64,000 nucleotides of DNA from Anaerolineae bacterium (GCA_023382655.1 JAHDWK010000018.1:1-64000); one strand, 5' to 3'; positions 33,822 to 44,220 are shown, counted from the first letter of the stretch. Numbers and translations are program-made. The notes: generated from the sequence alone by a model not told the origin.

Positions 33822-34580
33822 ATGAGTCAAAACGACCTAATCCTGAAAGTTGAAACCCTTCAAAACCTCCTTTTGGCAAGAGCAACGGGAGGAACAGGAG
33901 ATTGGGAGGAGTACAAATCGCTCAGAGAGGAGCTAACAAATCACTCCTTAGTGAAGCCTCTTTTACCAAGTTTTGTGATTACTTGCAGAGATGTGTCTCA
34001 ATTTTGGTCATTCATAAGTTCAAAATATAATACCTATCGAGAAAGAAGAGAATATATCTGGCAAGAATTTTCTCCACTTTTAAATCAACTTGAATCTTCT
34101 CTAAGAAGCCTTCCCGACAAAATTATCTCTGATACGTTAAATGACTTTGATACGGATCACATCAAACAAATATGGGAAAGAGCTATAGTCAGACGAGAAG
34201 AAGATCCTCAAGGAGCAATAACAACTGCACGCACTTTGCTTGAAAGCACATGTAAGACCATTTTAGATGATCTACAGATAAATTACGCCAGTGATATTGA
34301 TTTACCAAAACTGTACAAACTTACAGCAGAGCAATTAAATCTTGCTCCAGCTCAACATACAGAACAAATCTTCAAGCAGATCCTTGGAGGATGTCAAACT
34401 GTAGTTGAGGGATTAGGTGCGGTTAGAAACAAATTAGGTGATGCTCATGGGCAAGGGAAAAAACCGGTCAAACCCGCTGCACGACACGCTGAGCTTGCCG
34501 TCAATCTAGCTGGTGCTATGTCGATTTTTTTAGTTAGAACATGGGAACATAAAAAATCAAAGAGTAACCAAAATGAGTGA
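33822..34580 (+). CDS. Abi_C-domain protein (putative abortive-infection gene)
   Basis: A 252-residue AT-rich protein. The N-terminal about 110 residues are helical and unassigned; the C-terminal about 100 residues (from AITTARTLLESTCKTIL) match the Abi_C (abortive infection C-terminal) pattern, ending in VRNKLGDAHGQG ... RHAELAVNLAGAMSIFLV. The RNKLGDAH sequence is an RX6H motif of HEPN-type RNases (about residues 203-210). Family knowledge: such proteins are associated with phage exclusion. The gene lies between fni and the polyprenyl synthase gene, its stop overlapping the latter's ATG by 8 bases. It carries no ACGGCCGT octamer and differs in base composition, so it looks inserted. The activity is inference. 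Confidence 0.75.
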   Translation: MSQNDLILKVETLQNLLLARATGGTGDWEEYKSLREELTNHSLVKPLLPSFVITCRDVSQFWSFISSKYNTYRERREYIWQEFSPLLNQLESSLRSLPDKIISDTLNDFDTDHIKQIWERAIVRREEDPQGAITTARTLLESTCKTILDDLQINYASDIDLPKLYKLTAEQLNLAPAQHTEQIFKQILGGCQTVVEGLGAVRNKLGDAHGQGKKPVKPAARHAELAVNLAGAMSIFLVRTWEHKKSKSNQNE

Positions 34581-35595
34581 ACTTGAAGCGTTAGGCACAG
34601 AAATGAGGAATGTCCTCAACGAAGAAATGAAGGCGGTGTTATTGGCCAACGGCCGTACCCCAGACCTGTATTACGGCATGATGCACTACCACATGGGCTG
34701 GCGGGACCGGGATTTAGGTCTGGCCGATGTCAATGCCGGTAAACAGATTCGGCCGGTGCTGCTGCTGCTGGTCTGCCAGGCCGCAGGTGGCGATTGGCGG
34801 CAGGCTGTTCCGGCGGCGGCGGCCGTGGAACTATTGCACAACTTCTCGCTCATCCACGATGATATTGAAGACGCCAGCCCCACCCGGCGGGGCCGGGAAA
34901 CTCTGTGGCAGATTTGGGGTATTGAGCAGGCCATCAACGCCGGCGACGCCATGTTTGCTCTGGCACACATCGCCCTCAACCGGCTCTATGACCGCGGCGT
35001 CCCGGCGGAGCGGGTAGTGCGCGCCCTGCGCCGTTTTGACGAGACGTGTGTGCGGCTGACACAAGGTCAACACGCCGACATGGGTTTTGAAAAGCGAGAC
35101 CGGGTAAGCGTGGCTGACTATATCGAGATGATCACGGGGAAGACGGCCGTGCTCCTCTCCCTCTCTGCCGAATTAGGTGCGCTCGTCGCCGGGCAGGACG
35201 ATACCGCCATCGCCCATTACGCCCAATATGGCCTGGACGCCGGCCTGGCCTTCCAGGTCATTGATGACATTCTGGGCATCTGGGGCGACGAAATGCTCAT
35301 AGGCAAATCCGCCTCCACCGACATCACCACCAAAAAGAAAACCCTGCCCGTCCTGTATGGGCTGGAACACAGCCCCCCCTTACGACAGTTGTACACTCAG
35401 GAGCAGGCCGACGGCAATTTTGTGAACCAGGCGGTGGAGATGCTCAACCAGACTGGCGCCCGCGACTTTGCTGCCACCAAAGCCACCGCCTACACCCAAA
35501 GTGCCCTGGGCAACCTGGAAGCCGCATATCCCACCGGCCCCGCCTACATCGCCCTGAACCAACTAACCGACATGTTGCTCAAACGAGATTATTAA
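34573..35595 (+). CDS. Polyprenyl diphosphate synthase (GGPP/FPP type)
   Basis: A 340-residue trans-prenyl transferase. The first Asp-rich motif is LIHDDIEDASPTRRG (about 93-107) and the second is VIDDILGIWGDE (about 233-244), with KQIRPVLLLLVC as the IPP-binding start (about 56-67). It condenses IPP with allylic diphosphates; chain length cannot be decided (a bulky residue before the first motif would favour C15-C20). The start overlaps the Abi_C gene by 8 bases (ATGAGTGA), so translation is coupled to it; the first about 20 residues (MSELEALGTEMRNVLNEEM) are of mixed character and the original start may have been at one of the internal Met codons. A bidirectional terminator follows. Confidence 0.92.
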   Translation: MSELEALGTEMRNVLNEEMKAVLLANGRTPDLYYGMMHYHMGWRDRDLGLADVNAGKQIRPVLLLLVCQAAGGDWRQAVPAAAAVELLHNFSLIHDDIEDASPTRRGRETLWQIWGIEQAINAGDAMFALAHIALNRLYDRGVPAERVVRALRRFDETCVRLTQGQHADMGFEKRDRVSVADYIEMITGKTAVLLSLSAELGALVAGQDDTAIAHYAQYGLDAGLAFQVIDDILGIWGDEMLIGKSASTDITTKKKTLPVLYGLEHSPPLRQLYTQEQADGNFVNQAVEMLNQTGARDFAATKATAYTQSALGNLEAAYPTGPAYIALNQLTDMLLKRDY

Positions 35596-35603
35596 ACAAA
35601 AAA

Positions 35604-35632
35604 GCGGTGGCCTGGAAATTCCAGACCACCGC
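35604..35632. terminator. Bidirectional terminator between prenyl synthase and rpoC
   Basis: GCGGTGG.CTGGAA pairs with TTCCAG.CCACCGC; A-run before and T-run after, so it can end both converging genes. Confidence 0.75.
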
Positions 35633-35662
35633 CTTTACTGATTACCGTTCACCGATTACCGG

Positions 35663-38600
35663 CTACTCCTCGTCACCAAAACCTTCCAGGTCATCCTCAT
35701 CAAATCCATACTCATATTCCATTTCATACTCTTCCTCAGCCGGCAGCGCCGCCAATTGTTTTTCTTTGGCTGTTGCCAGCGCCTCTAAAATGGCCGGGTC
35801 GGTATTGTCATCAATCATCAACGGAATCGAGAAGTCAAACTCTGGCGTTTCTTCCTCTTCTTCCTCTTCCAACAGATCAGCCAGTTCGGGGGCGGGGCGA
35901 TTATGCAAGTCGAAACCGGTACCTGCGGGAATCAGCTTGCCGATGATGACATTCTCTTTCAAGCCCATCAGTCTGTCTTCGGCGCCGGCAATAGCCGCGC
36001 TGGCCAATACCTTGATGGTGTGTTGGAAAGAACTGGCCGACAGGAAACTATCGGTGTTCAATGCTGCTTTGGTAATACCGAGCAGCACCGGTTCCGCCTG
36101 TGCCGGTTCACCACCTTCCTCCATGATTTCTTCGTTCGTTTCCATGAAGACCGCCAGTTCCACCAGTTCGCCGGGCAGCATTTCTGTATCACCGGAATTG
36201 GTAACGATCACCTTACTCAGCATCTTGCGGATGATGACCTCGAAATGTTTGTCATGGATATTTTGACCCTGTGGCCGGTAAACCTGCTGCATTTCCTGCA
36301 GCAGATATTGGGTCACGGCATCTCGCCCCAGAATATCCAGAATACGGTGCGGGTTCTTGGAACCTTCGGTCAACTGACCACCGGCGTATACCTCTTCGTC
36401 ATCGGACACCAGCAGACGCATACCGGCCGGAATCTCATAATCCCGCTCGTCCCGGCTTTCCCAGGCGACCGTTACCCGGTCACCCTGGCGTGATACACGC
36501 CCACCATGACGGGCCGAGATGACCTCGTCCTCTTTCTCAGCCAGAATGCCGCCGGATTCCACACTATCATTGTCACCAATTTTGATCGTCCAACCTTCCG
36601 GAACTTCGTAAACATCATCTACCAGTTTGGTATCGGTGACAAACACGTGGCGGACGCCATCTACGACGCGCACTTCAGCGCGGCCGCCGATTTCGGTGAT
36701 GACAGCTTCACCCTTTGGTTTCTGGCGGGCTTCAAACAGCTCTTCCACGCGGGGAAGACCCTGGGTAATGTCACCACTGGCGGAAGCAGTACCCCCGGTA
36801 TGGAAGGTACGTAACGTCAACTGGGTACCGGGTTCACCAATGGACTGTGCGGCCACAATGCCTACGGCCGTACCCCTTTGCACCGGTTTACCACGTGCCA
36901 GATCCAACCCATAACACTTGGTGCAAATACCACGCCGCAGTTCACAGGTCATTGGCGAAAAAACATACACTTCTTCAACGCCTAATTCTTCAACCCGTTC
37001 GGAGGCCGTATCGGTGAAATAATCACCAATGCGCACCACCGGTTCATTGGTTTCCGGGTCCATAATCTCTTCGGCCGACACCCGGCCCAGAACCCTTTCC
37101 GCCAGCGTTTGTTTGCCAAAGTTATCGGACCGACGTACATAGATGCCCTTATCCGTACCACAGTCCGCGCCCATGACAATCATGTCCTGGGCAATATCCA
37201 CCAGACGGCGGGTCAGATAACCGGCATCGGCCGTGCGCAGCGCTGTATCTGCCAGACCTTTGCGCGCCCCATGGGTGGAGATGAAATACTCCAACGTGTC
37301 CAACCCCTGCCGGAAATTCGACTGGATAGGCACCGGAATAATACGCCCCTGTGGGTCAGCCATCAGGCCACGCATACCGGCCAACTGGGTAATGGGGCCA
37401 AAACCACCTTTACCCGCGCCAGACAGAGCCATCACCGCAATGGGACTGGCCGGATCCATTACATCACGCACCGCCTTCTCCACTTTATCTTTGGCGTCAT
37501 TCCAGGTATCAATGGTGCGCATATACTGCTCTTCTTCAGTGAGCAGGCCGCGGCGATATTGGCGGTCAATTTCGTTCACGCGCTTCAGCGCCGCATCCAA
37601 AATATCTTGCCGTTCTTCAGGGATGGTCAGGTCAGATACCGCTATGGTCGTACCCGATACGGTGGCATAACGGAAACCAATCTCTTTAATGGAATCTACC
37701 AGCTTGATCGTGGCCTCATCGCCCAAATGACGATAAACGCGGTTAATCAGACGGGTAACACCACCTTTGTCTAGTACCTGGTTGACAAACCGGAACTCTT
37801 CCGGCAGCGCCAGATTAAACAAGACGCGACCAGGGGAGGTTTCGACGATTTTCTGGCGGGGTTTGCCATCCTTATAACGACTATGGTCTTCTTTATTTGC
37901 AGTGTTGGTACGTACCTTGATCTTGGCATGAATGTCCAGGTAACCCAGTTCATAGGCGGTTTCCACTTCCTCCATACTGGTAAAAACCTGGCCTTCCCCT
38001 CTACGGCCGTCACGCATCAACGTCAGGTAATACACCCCCAACACCATGTCTTTGGATGGCCCCACAATCGGCTCGCCGTTGGCCGGTTTCAACAGATTCC
38101 GGGTAGCCATCATCAATTCCAGGGCTTCATCCACTGCCCGGCGTGACAGGGGTACATGCACGGCCATCTGGTCGCCGTCAAAGTCTGCATTAAACGCCGA
38201 ACAGACCAATGGATGTAGTTGGATGGCTTTGCCTTCCACCAACATGGGCATGAACGCCTGAATACCCAGGCGATGCAGGGTAGGCGCACGGTTAAGGAGT
38301 ATGGGACGGCCGTCAATAACCTCTTCTAACACCTGCCACACCTCCGGCTGCTGCCGCTCAATCACCCGGCGCGCCCCCTTCACATTGCTGGCATAGCCAT
38401 ACTCCACCAGTTTGCTGATCACAAACGGCCGGAACAGTTCCAACGCCATCGTCTTGGGTAGCCCGCACTGGCCCAACTTCAAGTTTGGCCCGACGACAAT
38501 AACCGAACGACCAGAGTAGTCCACACGTTTACCCAGCAAGTTGCGGCGGAAGCGCCCCTTCTTCCCTTTTAGCATATCAGACAGGGATTTTAATTCACGG

Positions 38601-40057
38601 CGGCCACGGCGGCTCAGCGCCTTACCCCGCTGGCTGTTATCAATCAGACTGTCTACCGCCTCTTGCAGCATACGCTTTTCATTGCGCACAATCACATCCG
38701 GCGCACCCAATTCCAGCAGCCGCTTCAAGCGGTTATTGCGGTTGATCACCCGGCGGTACAAATCATTCAGGTCAGATGTAGCAAAACGGCCGCCATCTAG
38801 CTGCACCATCGGCCGTAAATCGGGCGGGATCACCGGCAGCACCGTCAGAATCATCCATTCGGGACGGTTACCACTCTTTCGCAGCGCTTCCACCACCTGC
38901 AATCGTTTCGTCGCCCGCTTGGCCGCCTGCTTGGAGCGAGTAGTACGTACTTCTCGCCACAATTCACGGGACAGTTTTTCCAAATCCATGCGCCGCAAAA
39001 TGTCATACAACGCCTCCGCCCCCATATCTGCCCGGAACACATTGCCAAATTTACTCTTCAACTCCCGGTAATCGGTCTCATTCAAGAAAACCATCGGTTC
39101 AAGGCTTTCTAGCTGTTCCCGATTCCCTTGAGCCTGTTGGCGCAGGCGAGACAACTTGACGGATAAGTCGCCGCGCATGTCATCGCCCACAGCCTGAGTC
39201 TCCCCACGCAGTTCATCCAGTTCTTTCTGCAGCGACGCCAATTGACTCTGATGCTCTTCCTCATACTCCCGCTGCACATCGTTCAGGCGCTCGGTAGTAA
39301 TCTCTTGCACCAATACACTATGTTCACGACCTACTTTTTCGCCCGCATTCACAATGAGTTGTGCGGCCAGCACAATATCTTCAGCCGCCTGCTTATCTTT
39401 GGCATTCTTGAGCCGCTGCTCAACTGACTTCGCCTCGCGCACCACTTCGTCGGTAGCCGCAGACAAACGCTCATCAAAGGTTTCGTTTAGCTCCAAAAGG
39501 GCTGCTTCCAACTCCAACAAGCGCACCTGTGCGTCAGATGTAGCCTGGCCGATATTGCTCTGCAAATCTTCCTCAAAACGCAGTTCGGCTTCTTCCAACT
39601 CTTCCTGCAAACGCTTAAGCGCCCGCTGCCGGGCTTCTTCGTCTACATGGGTGATGACGTATTGAGCAAAATAGAGAACGCGATCCAGATTACGCCGGGA
39701 CACATTCAACAACAACCCCATATGACTGGGCACACGCCGGGTATACCAGACGTGGGCTACCGGGGCAGCCAGTTCAATATGCCCCATGCGTTCCCGGCGC
39801 ACCGAAGAACGGGTGACTTCCACACCACACTTGTCGCAAACAATCCCCTTGTAGCGGACGTTTTTGTATTTGCCACAATAACATTGCCAATCGCGCGTGG
39901 GGCCAAAGATGGCCTCGCAAAACAGCCCATCTTTTTCCGGCCGTAACCGACGATAGTTGATAGTTTCTGGTTTGGTTACTTCCCCGTATGACCAGGAGCG
40001 CATATGGTCGGGGGATGCTAAACTGATACGTAAAGAGCGGAATTCTGTTGTCTCCAC
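35663..40057 (-). CDS. rpoC: RNA polymerase beta' subunit with a coiled-coil insertion
   Basis: 1464 residues. The N-terminal zinc Cys are C59, C61, C74 and C77 (CYCGKYK...CDKC). The catalytic Mg motif [12 protein letters not shown], the bridge/trigger regions and the second zinc site ([11 protein letters not shown]) are present. Residues about 138-320, between [14 protein letters not shown] and [10 protein letters not shown], are an inserted acidic coiled coil (for example [16 protein letters not shown]) of about 180 residues net over E. coli and Bacillus; Thermus carries an unrelated insertion at this point of the clamp. The C-terminal tail is acidic. I set the start at GTG 40057 with GGAGGT 6 bases upstream; the frame continues upstream without a ribosome site. 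rpoB is not adjacent: the upstream neighbour is a PH/zinc-ribbon gene. Confidence 0.95.
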   Translation of the reverse strand: METTEFRSLRISLASPDHMRSWSYGEVTKPETINYRRLRPEKDGLFCEAIFGPTRDWQCYCGKYKNVRYKGIVCDKCGVEVTRSSVRRERMGHIELAAPVAHVWYTRRVPSHMGLLLNVSRRNLDRVLYFAQYVITHVDEEARQRALKRLQEELEEAELRFEEDLQSNIGQATSDAQVRLLELEAALLELNETFDERLSAATDEVVREAKSVEQRLKNAKDKQAAEDIVLAAQLIVNAGEKVGREHSVLVQEITTERLNDVQREYEEEHQSQLASLQKELDELRGETQAVGDDMRGDLSVKLSRLRQQAQGNREQLESLEPMVFLNETDYRELKSKFGNVFRADMGAEALYDILRRMDLEKLSRELWREVRTTRSKQAAKRATKRLQVVEALRKSGNRPEWMILTVLPVIPPDLRPMVQLDGGRFATSDLNDLYRRVINRNNRLKRLLELGAPDVIVRNEKRMLQEAVDSLIDNSQRGKALSRRGRRELKSLSDMLKGKKGRFRRNLLGKRVDYSGRSVIVVGPNLKLGQCGLPKTMALELFRPFVISKLVEYGYASNVKGARRVIERQQPEVWQVLEEVIDGRPILLNRAPTLHRLGIQAFMPMLVEGKAIQLHPLVCSAFNADFDGDQMAVHVPLSRRAVDEALELMMATRNLLKPANGEPIVGPSKDMVLGVYYLTLMRDGRRGEGQVFTSMEEVETAYELGYLDIHAKIKVRTNTANKEDHSRYKDGKPRQKIVETSPGRVLFNLALPEEFRFVNQVLDKGGVTRLINRVYRHLGDEATIKLVDSIKEIGFRYATVSGTTIAVSDLTIPEERQDILDAALKRVNEIDRQYRRGLLTEEEQYMRTIDTWNDAKDKVEKAVRDVMDPASPIAVMALSGAGKGGFGPITQLAGMRGLMADPQGRIIPVPIQSNFRQGLDTLEYFISTHGARKGLADTALRTADAGYLTRRLVDIAQDMIVMGADCGTDKGIYVRRSDNFGKQTLAERVLGRVSAEEIMDPETNEPVVRIGDYFTDTASERVEELGVEEVYVFSPMTCELRRGICTKCYGLDLARGKPVQRGTAVGIVAAQSIGEPGTQLTLRTFHTGGTASASGDITQGLPRVEELFEARQKPKGEAVITEIGGRAEVRVVDGVRHVFVTDTKLVDDVYEVPEGWTIKIGDNDSVESGGILAEKEDEVISARHGGRVSRQGDRVTVAWESRDERDYEIPAGMRLLVSDDEEVYAGGQLTEGSKNPHRILDILGRDAVTQYLLQEMQQVYRPQGQNIHDKHFEVIIRKMLSKVIVTNSGDTEMLPGELVELAVFMETNEEIMEEGGEPAQAEPVLLGITKAALNTDSFLSASSFQHTIKVLASAAIAGAEDRLMGLKENVIIGKLIPAGTGFDLHNRPAPELADLLEEEEEEETPEFDFSIPLMIDDNTDPAILEALATAKEKQLAALPAEEEYEMEYEYGFDEDDLEGFGDEE

Positions 40058-40170
40058 CAGGTGACCTCCCAAAAAGATAAAGTACTCCAGCCCACAATAA
40101 ACAAATTGAAAATCGTTCTCCCGCTTCCCACAATCTGACAAAAGGTTTGTTATGGGGGTAAACACGGAAA

Positions 40171-40203
40171 AAGAGCGTTTGACCCTTACAGGCCAACGCT
40201 CTT
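40171..40203 (-). terminator. Terminator-like hairpin in the rpoC leader
   Basis: On the minus strand AAGAGCGTT, 15-base loop, AACGCTCTT then TTT; it lies between the upstream gene and rpoC, about 115 bases before the rpoC start. It may end the upstream transcript or act as an attenuator of rpoC. Confidence 0.6.
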
Positions 40204-40285
40204 ATGTTTTTGCAAATCCTTTATGCCATAAGTGCCCGCGATTATATCGGCAGGCGTCAATATGTCAAGTTTGGTACATAAACGT

Positions 40286-40327
40286 TTGGTTAACACCCAT
40301 CCATCGAGATAGATGGGTGCTAACCAA
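40286..40327. repeat. 16-base-arm hairpin at the 3' end of the PH/zinc-ribbon gene
   Basis: Arms 40286-40301 and 40312-40327 with one mismatch; it overlaps the last codons of the gene. No U-tract. Confidence 0.6.
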
Positions 40328-41732
40328 CTTGTGGCGCAACCACGGCGCCGCAAAATTCACAGGTGTAGCTGGTGACGCCGCGCGGTTGGGCCGGAATAGG
40401 GGCATAACAATTGGGACACGAGGTCGGGAAAGAGGCACTGGTGATACCGGCCGTTTGCAATTCTTCCACATAGACATCAGAGCGATCCGCATCTATGTCG
40501 CCCGTTTGTACCCGTTTGATCATGGCCGCCCACTCGGAAGAATTCTGTCCTTTCAGGTGGAAACGGGCACGGGACATGTTGGCACTGGCCGCAAAGACAA
40601 ACTCAATAATGTCTGCTTTGCCCATCCCTAAAAAGCCACCTTCTTCCTTATGAGATACGGATTCAATCTGATGCACTTCTACGTCCAGGTGAACTTCCTG
40701 CACCATTTCAGAATCCGCCTTGAAAAGGCCAAATTTCTTTTTGGTGACAACTTCTTCCCTCTGTTCAAAGATGAGTCGCAGGTCGGTGAGGAAGAGATAC
40801 CCTTTGGGGCCTTCATCACCATTGCGGTGCCATTCAGTTTCCACGGCCAGAAGCGGCCCCTCGGCTTCGCGCAGTTTGATAGCTTGTGAGCCGTCCAGCA
40901 AATCAAGCATTTGGCGGGCATTGTTTAATTGGCGTTCGGCTTCGTTGACTTCATTTTCGATGGGTTCGTAAAGATTGTCTACGGCGTCGCGGGCGGCGGT
41001 GATGCGGCGTTCCAGGCTGTCTACGGCCGTCTCCGCCGACTTGACCGTAGATTCCACTCGTGGGTTAAGGCGTTTCACCTGCATTTCCGCCTGATCCAAC
41101 TCTTTATCCAGCCGTTCCACCTGCTCTTTCAGGGCAGCCTCTACACGGGGACGGATGTTGTCATCCCATTTATCGTCCAGCGCTTCTAACTTGTCTTCTA
41201 GTTGACCAGAATGAACATAACCACGATCCCGCAGTTTTTCCAGTTCAAAGGGGAGGTCAGTTAATTTACCGTCAATACGGCCCACGGCGTCATAGATGGT
41301 GGTTAATTGGGCATCTGTTTCCAGGCGTTCGTATTTGCTTTGCACGGCCGTGACCCTGGTCTGCATCTCCGGGCTGGCCGCCTGGCTGGCGGCCGCCCCT
41401 ACAGCCGCGCCGGCGGCAACCGCGCCAACGGCCGCTGCTGGCCGAACCACCCGCCGTTGTGGCGGGGCCGGCATGGGACGTGCCTGCACTTTTTGCTGAT
41501 GTTGCTCTGCGCGCACCGTGGGCCGTACACGGGGTGGTGTGGGCTTGCTCGTGGGAGTACCCGTTTGCACCCGGCGTACCGGCTGTGGTGGTGGTTTACT
41601 GGGGCCACCCACCTGCACCCGCTTGACGGGTTGTGGTGGTGGTTTGGGTGTGGACTTTTCCCCACCTGTCTGTACACGCCGCACCGGTTGGGGCGGCGTT
41701 TTACTCTGTTTCTTGTCATCTTTGTCAGCCAT
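40320..41732 (-). CDS. PH/GRAM-like domain protein with Pro-rich repeats and C-terminal zinc ribbon
   Basis: 470 residues. The N-terminus carries four near-identical PPQPVRRVQTG repeats (about 9-70), then a small hydrophobic Ala/Gly helix (AAAVGAVAAGAAVGAAASQ, about 97-115), a coiled coil (about 130-270, ALKEQVERLDKELDQAEMQ), a PH/GRAM-like beta domain (about 280-420: GPLLAVETEWHRN, GYLFLTDLRLIFEQRE, EFVFAASANMSRARFHL) and a zinc ribbon (CPNC...CEFC, about 445-465). Soluble or weakly membrane-associated; function unknown. RBS AGGAGG precedes ATG 41732. It lies between prfB and rpoC on the same strand. The VQTGG repeats are striking and may bind a partner. Confidence 0.7.
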   Translation of the reverse strand: MADKDDKKQSKTPPQPVRRVQTGGEKSTPKPPPQPVKRVQVGGPSKPPPQPVRRVQTGTPTSKPTPPRVRPTVRAEQHQQKVQARPMPAPPQRRVVRPAAAVGAVAAGAAVGAAASQAASPEMQTRVTAVQSKYERLETDAQLTTIYDAVGRIDGKLTDLPFELEKLRDRGYVHSGQLEDKLEALDDKWDDNIRPRVEAALKEQVERLDKELDQAEMQVKRLNPRVESTVKSAETAVDSLERRITAARDAVDNLYEPIENEVNEAERQLNNARQMLDLLDGSQAIKLREAEGPLLAVETEWHRNGDEGPKGYLFLTDLRLIFEQREEVVTKKKFGLFKADSEMVQEVHLDVEVHQIESVSHKEEGGFLGMGKADIIEFVFAASANMSRARFHLKGQNSSEWAAMIKRVQTGDIDADRSDVYVEELQTAGITSASFPTSCPNCYAPIPAQPRGVTSYTCEFCGAVVAPQVG

Positions 41733-41755
41733 GAAAAACCTCCTTATTTCGGTTT

Positions 41756-41792
41756 AGGGTTTACGGATCACGGGTCACGTTTCACGGGTCTT
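41756..41792. repeat. Intergenic word-repeat (GGATCACGGGTCACG)
   Basis: TTACGGATCACGGGTCACGTTTCACGGG words between the PH/zinc-ribbon gene and prfB, touching the prfB stop. Confidence 0.65.
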
Positions 41793-42892
41793 ACGCTTCG
41801 GCAACATTCTCGCCCAAACGATATTTCAAATACGCTTCCATAAAATCATCGAGACGGCCGTCTAATACCGCCTCGGCATTACCCACCTCATAATCAGTCC
41901 GGTGGTCTTTGACCATTTTGTACGGATGCAATACATAGGAGCGAATCTGGTTGCCCCAGCCAGCGTCCACGTTTTCGCCTTTGAGGGCAGCCATTTCGGC
42001 ATCTTGTTTGCGCCGCTCCAGGTCAAACAGTTGCGCTTTCAGGATTTTTAACGCGGTTTCTTTGTTCTGGGTGTGGGAGCGCTGGTTCTGGCAAGAGACG
42101 ACGATGCCGGTGGGGAGATGGGTGATGCGCACGGCCGTTTCATTCTTTTGCACATGCTGTCCGCCCGCGCCGCTGGCCTTAAACCGGTCAATGCGCAGGT
42201 CGCGTTCGTCAATCTCAATCTCGATTTCTTCGGCCACATCCGGCCACACTTCCACTTTGGCAAAGGAGGTATGGCGGCGGCTGGAAGAGTCAAACGGCGA
42301 AATACGTACCAGCCGATGCACACCGCGCTCCGATTTGAGACGGCCGTACACATAATCCCCGCGTACCGCCATCAAACAACTTTTCAAACCCGCTTCGTCG
42401 CCAGGGCTTTCGTCCAGAATATCCACCACAAATTTGTGTGTATCTGCCCAGCGCAAAAACATGCGCTGCAACATCAAAGCCCAATCCTGCGCTTCCGTGC
42501 CGCCTGCCCCGGCATGAATCGCCAGAATGGCATCCTCATCGTCATACTCCCCGGCAAATAGAGTGGTAAAAGCCCGCTCATCAATCTCCTGCCGCAGTTG
42601 TTCCACCTCATGTGTTAAATCATCGGCCAGTTCGGCATCGTCTAATTCCACCAATTCCAGCGTTTCGCCCAGCCGCTGGCTCAATTTCTGCCAAACCGTC
42701 ACCTGTTCTTTCAACCGGGTCAGTTCCCGCATCGTCCTTTGCGCGGTCTGGCTGTCATCCCAAAAACCGGGCGCGGCGATCAATTCTTCTAATTGGGCCA
42801 CCTTGTCAGCTTTGGCGGCTACGTCAAAGACGCCTCCCAAGCTGATCGACCGTTTCTTGTAATGTTTGTAGTTCGTTCACTAATGTTTCCAT
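41791..42892 (-). CDS. prfB: Peptide chain release factor 2 (programmed +1 frameshift)
   Basis: A 366-residue RF2 when read through its frameshift: ATG 42892 opens a 22-codon frame that meets TGA at 42826-42824; a +1 shift on CTT (42829-42827) continues with GAC at 42825 to the stop at 41791. The main frame shows the RF2 stop-codon tripeptide SPF in RISPFDSSSRRH (about 206-217) and the GGQ of peptidyl-tRNA hydrolysis in ASGAGGQHVQKNE (about 250-262). It terminates translation at UGA and UAA. The in-frame UGA autoregulates its own level. It lies downstream of ftsY on the same strand. Annotating only the downstream frame, from TTG 42840, would lose the N-terminus. Confidence 0.96.
42820..42838 (-). 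promoter_or_regulatory. prfB: prfB programmed frameshift site
   Basis: On the minus strand GGGAGGCGTCTTTGACG: an internal Shine-Dalgarno-like GGGAGG, then CTT TGA C, the same arrangement as the classic E. coli site. Confidence 0.95.
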
Positions 42893-42952
42893 TTTGTTTG
42901 TCTTATCCTCTTTAGTATGATTATTCTGCAATCCCAAAACGATCCCGATTTG

Positions 42953-42988
42953 CGTGATGCGTGACCCGTGAATCGTCACGCATCACGC
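42953..42988. repeat. CGTGATG word-palindrome between ftsY and prfB
   Basis: GCGTGATGCGTGAC and its complement GTCACGCATCACGC flank a short loop; the right arm reaches the ftsY stop. Same words as 4456-4514. Confidence 0.8.
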
Positions 42989-43885
42989 AAATAATCCATC
43001 TACAAATGTGGCCGCGTCAAACGGGGCCAGGTCTTCAATTTTTTCGCCGGTGCCGATGAAGCGCACGGGCAATCCCAGTTCACGGTAAATGGCAAAGACC
43101 ATGCCGCCTTTGGCGGTGCTATCTAGTTTGGTCAGGATGACGCCTGTGACCTTCACCGATTCTTTGAACTTTTGCGCCTGCGTTAGCGCATTCTGACCGG
43201 TGGGCGCGTCCAGCACCAGCAGCACTTCGTGGGGGGCGGCGTGCACGCTTTTGCGGCAAACGCCGTACACTTTTTCCAGTTCTTTCATCAAGTTGTATTT
43301 AGTATGCAATCGGCCGGCCGTATCCACAATGAGTAAATTGTAACCGCGTGCCCGTGCGGCCCGGATGCCGTCGTAGGCGGTGGCGCCGGGGTCGCCGCCG
43401 GGTTGCCCGGCAATAACGGGCACGTTGGCCCGCTCGCCCCAGATGGTAAGCTGGTCAATGGCGGCGGCGCGGAAGGTGTCGGCGGCGGCCAGGATGACTT
43501 TTTTGCCTTTGTTTTGGTAGTGCTGGGCCAGTTTACCGATGGAGGTGGTTTTGCCCGAGCCGTTGACGCCGACGATCATGACGACGGTTAGCTGGCGCGG
43601 TTGTTCCAGTTCAAAGGTGGGGGTGATGTTCAAAGTGGCGCGTAGTTCGTCTTTTAAGGCTTCCAGCAATTGGTCGGCTCTGTATAACCCGTCGCGTTTG
43701 ACGCGAACGCGCATGGCTTCGACGATTTCCAGGGTGGTGGGGACGCCGACGTCGGCTTGAATGAGTAGTGCTTCTAAATCTTCCCAGGTTTCTTCGGTGA
43801 TGTCGCCGGTTCCCAAGACATTGGCGATTTGGCCAAAGACGGTGTTGCGGGTACGGCTGAGTGAGTCGCGGATGCTTCTAAACAA
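42983..43885 (-). CDS. ftsY: Signal recognition particle receptor FtsY
   Basis: 300 residues: NG domains only, without the acidic A domain of E. coli FtsY. GTPase motifs are [16 protein letters not shown] (G1, about 104-119), [11 protein letters not shown] (G2), [10 protein letters not shown] (G3, about 186-195) and [10 protein letters not shown] (G4, about 247-256). It docks ribosome-nascent-chain-SRP complexes at the membrane. The start is TTG 43885 with GAGGT upstream. It lies between xseB and prfB on the same strand. Length and motif set are complete, so it should be functional. Confidence 0.95.
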   Translation of the reverse strand: MFRSIRDSLSRTRNTVFGQIANVLGTGDITEETWEDLEALLIQADVGVPTTLEIVEAMRVRVKRDGLYRADQLLEALKDELRATLNITPTFELEQPRQLTVVMIVGVNGSGKTTSIGKLAQHYQNKGKKVILAAADTFRAAAIDQLTIWGERANVPVIAGQPGGDPGATAYDGIRAARARGYNLLIVDTAGRLHTKYNLMKELEKVYGVCRKSVHAAPHEVLLVLDAPTGQNALTQAQKFKESVKVTGVILTKLDSTAKGGMVFAIYRELGLPVRFIGTGEKIEDLAPFDAATFVDGLFA

Positions 43886-43914
43886 AATGATACCTCGTTG
43901 ATATGGGGATATTT

Positions 43915-43954
43915 AGACCCTAAGGGTTTTCTGAAACCCTTAGGGTCTTTTTTG
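43915..43954 (+). terminator. 15-base-pair hairpin with TCTG loop and T-run upstream of ftsY
   Basis: AGACCCTAAGGGTTT, loop TCTG, exact complement, then TTTTTT on the plus strand. On the minus strand it sits in the ftsY leader. The same architecture (15-base-pair stem, TCTG loop) recurs at 52447-52480, so it is probably a dispersed element. Confidence 0.6.
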
Positions 43955-44000
43955 GCTTTGAGTATAACAGGCTTTACGGCCGTAACAATTTTTACGGCCG

Positions 44001-44210
44001 TTACAATTCCACAATCTCCCCATCGGCCGTGAGCTGTTCCACGCGCAGGCTGGCGGTGTCTAGCTGGGTGTGGCACCGTTTGGCCAGCAGTTGCCCGCGC
44101 TCAAAGAGGGCCAGCGATTGTTCCAACGTCAGGTCGCCCGCTTCCAGTTGGGCGACGATGGTTTCTAACTCTTGCAAAGCGGCTTCAAAACTCATGTCAT
44201 CGGGATTCAT
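44001..44210 (-). CDS. xseB: Exodeoxyribonuclease VII small subunit
   Basis: A 69-residue XseB. The family pattern is clear: SFEAALQELETIVAQLEAGD (about 7-26) then LTLEQSLALFERGQLLAKRC. It forms the ExoVII complex with the large subunit XseA (50663-51886 here), which degrades single-stranded DNA. ATG 44210 has GGAG 6 bases upstream; ATG 44216 is too close to it. It is separated from xseA by 6.5 kb, whereas the two are commonly adjacent. Two ACGGCCGT octamers and a hairpin lie between it and ftsY. Confidence 0.93.
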   Translation of the reverse strand: MNPDDMSFEAALQELETIVAQLEAGDLTLEQSLALFERGQLLAKRCHTQLDTASLRVEQLTADGEIVEL

Positions 44211-44220
44211 TTCCATCTCC

